The position numbers and the translations under genes are program-made. 64,000 nt of DNA from positions 9,927,501 to 9,991,500 of the forward strand of contig OY821741.1 of the NCBI GenBank assembly GCA_963682055.1, in the 5' to 3' direction. A model generated the notes under the pieces. That model worked only from the letters and a program-made list of their open reading frames with translations. It was not told the origin of the DNA and did not search any database. This document shows, piece by piece, positions 57,138-64,000 of this stretch. This DNA is from Primula veris (Eukaryota; Streptophyta; Magnoliopsida; Ericales; Primulaceae). Each line of letters opens with the position of its first letter. Within the stretch, counting starts at the first letter, position 1.

Positions 57138-57479
57138 AATTATTAATTATTAATATATATACATATATTCATAAATTCATATAATTTCATATTCAAAATG
57201 TAAGCAATTGTCATATGGACAAAAATATTTATGTTCAACTAAGCAAATCTAGATTTAATATAATAGTTGCTACAATAAGATACCAAATCGAGATTAAAGT
57301 ACAATTCAAAAGATAATCCTAATTAAAGCTACATAGAAATTAATCTAGGTAATTGTGCTTGTCGTCATCGATATTAAAATACCGAGTCGAGATTTAATTA
57401 CAATCCAAAAGATAATCGATCCATAGATACATAGAAAATTAATTTAAGTCAGTTTGCTTGTCATTGACATTTTCAGAAT

Positions 57480-57835
57480 CTTCACGAGCCAATCTTGTCG
57501 ATGTTGGATGTTGTGACCTTTCTTGATTAACCATCATCGACTAAAAACTACCTGGAATATATCCAGGAATGCCATTAGCTTGTAGTATTGACCCAAACGT
57601 TGGCGGATTGCATTGACCTATTGCTGCAAAGGCTCCACGGCCGCTACCTATTGCTGCAAAGCCTCCACGGCCGCTACATATTGCTGCAAAGCCTCCAAGG
57701 CCACTACTGTCTGTTAAAAAGCCTCCTCAACTGCCGCCAAACGATGCATAACCTCCACGCCTAGAGGGTTCAACTCTGCCATTGTTAGCTGATCCTTGAG
57801 GACTTTTACTGTAGCTGCGTCCCGCCATCTTAAAA
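57480..57835 (-). pseudogene. Broken coding remnant inside CACTA element
   Basis: Read on the minus strand from about 57829, the sequence gives MAGRSYSKSPQGSANNGRVE, then Gly-rich sequence broken by stops, a repeated ten-residue unit like SGRGGFAAIG, and ILQANGIPGYIPGSF before another stop. It looks like the C-terminal part of a plant CACTA-associated protein, but I cannot assign a family with confidence. Confidence 0.4.
57617..57706. repeat. 30-bp tandem repeat, three copies
   Basis: Units start CCTATTGCTGCAAAG at 57617, 57647 and 57677 (the third CATATTG). The 30-bp period equals ten codons, so the repeat probably arose while the sequence was coding. Confidence 0.85.
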
Positions 57836-58735
57836 CTCAAACAAAATTCAATGATTAAGGTTAACCCTTGTCATGTATACTTTTTTTAAAAACCAAACTT
57901 ACTATAAAACAGTCTAAAAAGAAGCAACAAAACAGTGTATACAATTATTTTTTATAAGCGCTATACTTATTATCTGTAGTATTCGCATTGAAAATCTCGT
58001 TAATATCATTGAATGGTTTTGAATGTAAAAAAAAAAAACAGACTATCATATATAAAATCCTAAGTATTTTAGGTTTGTTTTACATATTTATACTTAAATC
58101 TTCGCCATTCAAACTTAATCAATCCAATTGTCATAAATTAGCAGTTATAGTAGTATTATAAAAGTAAAATTAGCAGTTATAGCAGTATTATAAAAGTAAA
58201 TTAGCAGTTATATCATTCGAGCTGAAAAAAAGACAGCGTAAAAAATTCTTCTAATTACATACACCAACGACTGAAGTAAAAGTGGGCAATCGAATCAGAA
58301 TTTTGACTTACAAATGAGGAGGCAGAAATAAAATGTTTAGCAATCTTAACTGTAAGCTTGCCCAAATTACCCTAAAACTCAGGACAAGCTTTGGATATGG
58401 TACAATCTCATCGGAAATCGCAGTTATACTGAAATCTGACATAATAAATGAGTAAATTAATTTAAAGAGAAAATTCAAGCACTTTAAATTTAAAAGAAGT
58501 ATAAACATGTGAACCAAGAGTCCAAACAAATAGTACTATATAAAAATGAGGAGACAGTTTGGTTTGAATTTTTGACAATTAAATAAGCTGTAAATAAAAC
58601 AAGCCCAACATTATTCATACATGCGCCTTAAATTAAATAAGCTGCAAGTCAAAAAAGTCCTAAATTAAGCTGGCGTTCAATTATATATAAGTAATAAGCC
58701 AAACAAGTCATATGTTGGGCAGATCTTCAATTAAA
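57835..58735. other. AT-rich interior of CACTA element
   Basis: No gene is seen. A short duplication of TTAGCAGTTATA(G/T)-A(G/T)TATTATAAAAGTAAA lies at about 58137-58212. Confidence 0.4.
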
Positions 58736-58885
58736 TAAGCTATGAACCAAACAAGCCCTAAATAAGCTATGAACCAAACAAGCCCTAAATAAACAGTAAG
58801 TTATGAACCAAACAAGCCCTAAATAAGTTATGAACCAAACAAGCCCTAAATAAACAGTAAGCTATGAACCAAACAAGCCCTAAAC
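58736..58885. repeat. Tandem GAACCAAACAAGCCCTAAAT repeats
   Basis: Five copies of TATGAACCAAACAAGCCCTA, some separated by AAATAAACAGTAAG, occur inside the CACTA element. Confidence 0.85.
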
Positions 58886-59792
58886 AGTCCAAACGAGATA
58901 TGTAGATATATATAGAGAGATAGACTTACTGTGTTAGCTAGGGCGGAGGAATGACGGAGAAGGAGGCTATATATATATGTAGATATATAGATATATATAT
59001 ATATATATGTAGATATATAGATATATGTATATTAAGACAGAGAGAGAGAGGTAGATAGAGCGGTGGGAGAGAGAGTATAATTAATAAAAGTGAGTTATTA
59101 ATGTGTGGAATTATAAGTGTTGGGTTTGAAAAATGAGGAGACAGTTTGGTTTGAATTTTTGATAATTTACCCAAAAAAATATTGGAGGCAAAATATGCGC
59201 CTTCCAAAATTTTTGATCAATTTTACTGCATGGGAAAAGCAACGTAACATAACATTTACATGTTTTTTTGATCATCATCTTATAAAATTGTTAGTTAGGT
59301 AAATATTTAAACATTTAATAAAACAACAATCAACAAAAAAAAAATTACACGAAATATTAATTTCCACGTGACTTACACAGTAACATTGGATGCCTCGAAA
59401 TACCAAAACATATAGTGAATGTCGTTGCAGATCCATTTTAAAATAAACTTGCATATTAAATATAAATAAATAAACGAAACAATGATTGCTGAATTTGCTA
59501 TAATTATATTGTATTTCATATGTTGTAATGTTGAGCGAAACCATATATATGAAATTCCGTATAATACTATATAATACTATATATTTATTTATCATCTGTT
59601 CAAGGAAAAAACAAATAGTCTAAAAGCCACGAAGGCTAATTAACCCATACAACTTATGTGGTGATATTATCGTTTAATGCTTATCGGTTGTTATATCTAT
59701 CTCTTTGTGATTATGTGCGATTCTTGCGATTAACTTTTCGGTTATTATATTTTGTCAATATGTTATTGCACATTTGTTTTGTGAGCAAAAAA

Positions 59793-60076
59793 GTTCCAGT
59801 GAATCTTGATCCATCGAGATATAGTCCGATCGATCGAAAATGGTCAAAAAAGTTCCAGTGAATCTCGATCCATCGAGATATAGACCGATCGATCGAAAAT
59901 GGTCCAAAAAGTTCCAGTGAATCTCGATCCATCGAGATATAGTCCGATCGATCGAAAAAGGTCCAAAAAGTTCCAGTGAATCTCGATCCATCGAGATATA
60001 GTCCGATCGATCGAAAATGGTCCAAAAAGTTCCAGTGAATCTCGATCCATCGAGATGCAGTCCGATCGATCGAAAT
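59793..60076. repeat. 59-bp tandem array, five copies
   Basis: Units begin GTTCCAGTGAATCTCGATCC at 59793, 59852, 59911, 59970 and 60029. Each contains the nested palindromes ATCTCGATCCATCGAGAT and CCGATCGATCG. The copies are almost identical, so the array expanded recently. Several overlapping open frames on the minus strand reflect only the repeat. Confidence 0.95.
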
Positions 60077-60139
60077 TACAGCAGTACATTTTTTATAGCA
60101 ACTATATATATAAGTTGCTAAAATTGTCATAAATTTGCA

Positions 60140-60540
60140 ACTACCACTTAATCAATTAGTAATTACTAACCGATTTGTTATATATCAGTTGCTATTTTTA
60201 TTAACTGAAAAGCTATTCAGTTGGAATTTGACTACTAGTTAAGAATCAGTTGGTATTTACCAACAGAATACGCCACAGTTATTATTCAGTTGCTATATAG
60301 CAACTGAAATTGTCTTAGTTATTATTCAGTTGCTATATAGCAACTGAAATTGTCTTAGTTACTAAACAGTTGCTATATAGCAACTGAAATTGTCTTAGTT
60401 ACTAAACAGTTGCTATATAGCAACTGACAATATTTCAGTTACAAATCAGTTGGTATTGTTTAATAACAAAAGTTTTAGTTGGTATTTCGGTTACAATTCT
60501 TTAACTACCGGATCAGTTGCTAAATAGAGTTACTATTTGG
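60140..60540. repeat. Right subterminal repeats of CACTA element
   Basis: Repeated CAGTTGCTATATAGCAACTG palindromes spaced by about 40 bp (60287-60427), flanked by looser AGTTGGTATTTACCAAC copies, mirror the left end. Confidence 0.85.
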
Positions 60541-60556
60541 CTGTTTTCTTGTAGTG

Positions 60557-60966
60557 ACCCATGTGGTTGTGTATAAAAAGCAACAATAAGTGTATAACCC
60601 TGTCATAAGGTATATCTTTCATCATAAAAACTCGTCTTAAGAATCTTTGATTACAAGCCAAATGTATATTCAGGTACATTATATCTTAGCTTAAAAAAAA
60701 GGTAATATCCACCGCAAATAAAGGTTCTAATCCAATACGGTTAAATCTGTTAGAAATCTGTTGCTAAAATGACCATGTGTGTCAGTAAAATTGAAATTCG
60801 TCGCCATGCACGTCCCCGATTCAGGCGTTGGGAAGTAAAAATATGTCACTAATTCCGTCTGCGATCTAAACTTTTTTGTAGTGATCATTCTAAATGCCCT
60901 AAGTTTTGGTTCATATTTATTTAAATGATCTGAGTTTTAAAAATGTTCATATTTATTAACTGTCGA
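60557..60966. other. Spacer with CACTA-type MITE fragment
   Basis: No gene is seen. Sequence around 60848-60883 (GTCACTAATTCCGTC...TTTTTTGTAGTG) looks like one end of a CACTA-type MITE related to the 193-bp pair. Confidence 0.4.
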
Positions 60967-61284
60967 TTGAGCTCGATAGGGTTTGTAAAATCCGGAAGAA
61001 ACATTTTAGTGAAATACTCGGTAGTACCGAGGAGAGGACGTAGGCGCGTTTGCCGAACCTCTATAAATCACGGTGTCATTTTCTTCCCTTGCTTTTACTT
61101 TCCGCGACTTATATTCTTGCGTATTTATTGCTTGCGTTTAGTTATCTTAGCAATTTATTAACTCTTGTTAAAACGCTTAAGCTTAGAATTGCATAAGTTA
61201 GGTGGTTAGTTGCACTTAAGTTTTAATTAGGCGAAAATCGCCATAAACCTTATTCACCCCCCCCCCCCCCCCCCCCCCCCCCCC
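60967..61284 (+). repeat. Copia-like LTR/leader fragment, second copy, ending in poly-C
   Basis: It repeats in order the phrases of 26060-26350: GAGGACGTAGGCG, TTTGCCGAACCTCTATAAAT, AACTCTTGTTAAA and CGCTTAAGCTTAGAATTGC, then TATTCA and 28 C at 61257-61284. No attached coding part is recognised. Confidence 0.5.
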
Positions 61285-62830
61285 TTTTAAGGTTTAGCCG
61301 CACACGGGCCAACAACTTTAAACATGCAACTAAATTGTCGAAACTTACATAGTTTAAATGTTAAACTATATGATAGAATTTTTTTAAAAATTATTTCGGC
61401 AATTTAGTTACATGTTCAAAAACAGTAAAAGTTACGCATTGTTTCGTATATGGCATATAAAGTGGTACAGAGAGAGTACTATTTAATATTTTAGTTTATT
61501 ATGTTCATGGAAAAGTATGCATTTATTTCTACTTCAATCTTGCTACTTTCGCGTACTATTTTCAATAGTTCCAATAAAAGAGTGACGAAATTGTACATAT
61601 TCTAATGTAGGTACATATATAGAATTAGTAGGTTTTTTTAGTCAAACCTCGTTATTATCAAGATAACGGCCGAAAATACCGAGTTCAGTGCTCCAGAAAC
61701 AAACTCTTAGAGCCTAAGTAAAATAAAATAATACAAAGGAATAAAGGGCGCGCCCAAGCCCTATAACTCAAAACCCCCCTAAAAACTCACCCTGCAAATA
61801 CATTAAAATGAAGTAATATAAAACATAAACAAAACTCAACTAATCAAGAATGAGCACTGAAATATTATCAATTATGGCGATCGGAAGACTGCACAAACAA
61901 AAATATGCATACGGAGGCCTAACAAGACTCAACACATACTAGCTCAACAAATCTCCATCGGTGTGCCAGCACACAAATAAACCCGATTTATAAATACCAA
62001 TTACGAGTAGATACCAATCAAGTCAACTCAACACTCTAAAATTCCGTATGGAAAAGCTATGTTAACACTCAGTCAATCAATAGCCAAAACTCAATCATAT
62101 CAAATAAAACGCCCAAATGAGTAAAATAAACTAACGTGCAATTATAATACACAAACAAAACGGCTATGCTTAACATAAACAAAACCTAGAAACGTACGTC
62201 AAGGCCTAAGACACAAATGACAAAGCAGACCACGAGCCTTCCGTGCGGATAGAGCTTAAAAAGAAACCAACCAAGTCTAGCACAGAAGTTGCGACCGAGT
62301 TTCCAACACACTAATTAACTCAATCTACTCAAGCCTACTAGGCCAGAAACCAATAAACGTCTCACTTTCTTAAAAACCCACGATGGTACTACACGCACCG
62401 AATCTAGCCGAGACCCCAAATGAAAGTTGCTACAACCAATTAGGGCATACCTTGGGTTTCAATCAAATCCTAGAGCGGAGAAAATAGGAGAAGGGATAGG
62501 GGGGGGCATGAGGTGAAGGGGCTTTAGAGGCCAATGAAGAGTGAAAGGTTGAGAGAAGAAAACAAAAAAGTGAATAAAGTATGAGGGCCAAGAGGAGAAG
62601 ATGAGGTGATGGCGGCATAAAGAGAAAAAAGGGTGAGAAGTGAAAAGGGGATATGATTGAGAGGTAGAGAATGACGATCCGGAGATGAGACATAAAGGAC
62701 TAGAAAGGGGATAAGGAGTGGCTAGATGATGAGAAAATTGAGGGGGGAAGAGGCCCAGAGGCAGGAGACCGGCGTCGCCGTCTCCCATCCGTGGCGGCTG
62801 GATTTTTGGTGTAGGGTTTGGGGTTTTTTG
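61285..62830. other. Probable LTR/leader fragment, no confirmed gene
   Basis: The stretch 61640-62830 has a more balanced composition than its surroundings. The 62459-62788 segment is purine-rich on the + strand and CT-rich on the minus strand, where it gives a 109-codon open frame of low complexity (Ser, Pro, Phe, His). This resembles an LTR-retrotransposon or gene leader rather than a protein. No partner LTR is visible in the window. Confidence 0.35.
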
Positions 62831-62904
62831 ATTGTATAGAGATAGAGAGGTTATCGGGTTTCAATTCAAACATATAGAATTAGTAGTACTTACTATACAT
62901 ATAA

Positions 62905-63540
62905 GCCTCGTTTGGTTACCAGATTCGTAGTACCGGGACTATGGATCCGTTAGGATTTAACTAAGATTGTAAATGACCCTTTTATTTGAAATACTTTTGA
63001 ATCTGTTTGGTATACTGGGATTATTGTAGATAGTAATTGATATCATATCACATGTTTGGTTGCAACTTTATGCAATGGGTAGGATTAATTCGTTACCATT
63101 TACAATTCTATAATTTATTCAATTTTCTATATAAGCTATAACTAAAGAAAACTTCCCCGGTAATTTAAACTGTATAAATAATAACAACATATGTGTGCAT
63201 TAGAGAGGTAGATTAATAAGCCGCAGTGATGAAATAGAGATTCAATTTTAATTTTTACCTTTTTTAGTAGATGAAGAGGTAGAATCAATTTAATTTTGCC
63301 GTATGTGTCTTTGTATCGGTGTATGTATTGTATTGATAAGGAAAGATACACAAAGAGACGAGAAGAGATGAGTTTTTATTGCGAGTTGTAAAGAAAGGTT
63401 ATATACTGCCACTTGACATCATTTCAAATCCTTCGAGTTTAAAAAGCCCAACCTTATATTGGTTAATACACACAGATGGTGTGGGCCCAATTGGACTGGA
63501 AGGCCAACCCCATTCTAATAACAAGCGTACCAAACAAGCC
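62905..63540. mobile_element. Probable MITE with CTTGTTTGG-type termini
   Basis: The left end reads AAGCCTCGTTTGGTTACC and the minus strand of the right end GGGCTTGTTTGGTACGC. The phrase ATATAGAATTAGTAGTA stands just outside both ends (62873 and 63544), so flanking sequence may be duplicated, though the copies are not directly adjacent on the left. Superfamily is uncertain. Confidence 0.4.
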
Positions 63541-64000
63541 CATATATAGAATTAGTAGTAACTAGTAAGTAATTAGTATATAATATAATAAAATTTTCAT
63601 GTAAGGATGTTGCGGGTGATGCGGGTTCAGAGGCGACCCTAAGAGGGTGACAACATTGTAATCTTACTGAGTACCCCATTCCAATGACAAATAAAGCCAA
63701 TTTTTTTATACTATATATTTTCTATTTTTTTTTTTAATGTAAAAATCATGTTTTTCGAAATAAAAATCTCATCCCTAATAAATAAATCTTGTCCGACTCT
63801 GTACGAATTGGATTTACCTCCGGGTTAAAATCCATAATTATAATCCAATCTTCAAAATTTTACGTGGGTTGGTACATGTTGGATTGATTTTTTTGAGTAG
63901 ACACCCCCCACCAAACCCGTTACGGATTTGTTCCTCACCTCTACCTTTACTCTCTTGCACATGAGTTGCGAGAAACTTAGAACTTGTTTGTTTGGGTATT
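63541..64000. other. AT-rich end of window
   Basis: No gene or complete element recognised in the last 460 bp. Confidence 0.4.

Larger units (their letters stand above)
56663..60556. mobile_element. Non-autonomous CACTA (En/Spm-type) transposon, 3.9 kb
   Basis: Both ends carry the identical 23-bp inverted terminus starting CACTACAAGAAAACAGCCAA, and ACC flanks each side (56660-56662, 60557-60559), the 3-bp duplication expected for CACTA elements. The subterminal 400 bp at each end are packed with CAGTTGGTAAA / TAGCAACTGAAAT motifs in both orientations, the kind of array bound by the element's own protein in En/Spm. No transposase frame is visible. The interior has a broken coding remnant at 57.5-57.83 kb and several tandem arrays. 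Confidence 0.9.

Noticed and set aside
59711..60130. Three overlapping minus-strand open frames of 78-139 codons rich in DRDSLELF-type repeats
   Set aside because: They come from the 59-bp array read in three frames; 59 is not a multiple of three and no start context or homology supports a protein.
62459..62788. 109-codon minus-strand open frame rich in Ser, Pro, Phe and His
   Set aside because: It is low-complexity, CT-rich leader-like sequence with no domain; more likely an LTR or 5' leader than a gene.
1..64000. tRNA, rRNA and other RNA genes
   Set aside because: I saw no sequence with the A and B boxes and cloverleaf of a tRNA and no true rRNA gene; the 5S similarity is confined to the Cassandra LTRs. 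A dedicated tRNA or covariance search was not possible.

Overview
The window looks like nuclear DNA of a flowering plant, most likely a eudicot. It is strongly AT-rich, the one ordinary gene has typical GT...AG introns, and most of the rest is plant transposable elements of several classes, many nested or duplicated. I cannot name the species from the sequence.

Layout: (1) 0-12.5 kb is AT-rich intergenic DNA with tandem duplications, a Cassandra-type TRIM whose LTRs carry 5S-rRNA-like sequence (3.27-3.99 kb), and two 193-bp CACTA-type MITEs in opposite orientation (8.1 and 11.5 kb). (2) 12.6-15.8 kb holds the only clear host gene, a three-exon ROH1/BYPASS1-like (DUF793) gene on the + strand with all reading frames intact. 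(3) 16-27 kb is intergenic DNA with hAT-like and Mutator-like MITEs, a fold-back repeat inside a 2.2-kb TIR element, and a Copia-like LTR fragment ending in a poly-C run. (4) 27.55-33.86 kb is a degenerate Copia retrotransposon on the - strand with perfect AATAC target duplications, followed by an older shortened relative to 37.5 kb. (5) 39.42-56.38 kb is one 17-kb Ty3/gypsy element of the Tat lineage on the - strand, with LTRs of 566 and 571 bp, a perfect CTATA duplication, a tRNA-Asp-type primer site and gag-pol with two RNase H domains. (6) 56.66-60.56 kb is a 3.9-kb non-autonomous CACTA element with an ACC duplication, dense subterminal repeats and internal tandem arrays. (7) 60.6-64 kb is LTR fragments and AT-rich DNA.

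The most interesting part is inside the Tat element. Between pol and the 3' LTR, 8.7 kb is occupied by a cassette of about seven or eight genes on the strand opposite to gag-pol. Five are short single-exon genes for small coiled-coil proteins, each with its own TATA box 42-110 bp upstream of its ATG, and the first two are clear paralogues. Then come a four-exon gene whose product resembles the plant 'putative gypsy type transposon' family (PF04195) with a coiled-coil tail, and two more coiled-coil reading frames, the last ending in an acidic and polyserine tail. Single antisense ORFs are known in Tat elements; a multi-gene, multi-promoter antisense cassette is not something I know of. The two transcription units converge on a 73-bp tandem array at 49.1-49.7 kb.

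The element is young but damaged. gag-pol has five in-frame stops and one frameshift; two cassette genes have four in-frame stops between them. All nine stops are compatible with C-to-T change of Gln or Arg codons, as expected for a methylated transposon. Six cassette frames remain open. All calls come from reading the sequence by eye; no database search or computation was run.
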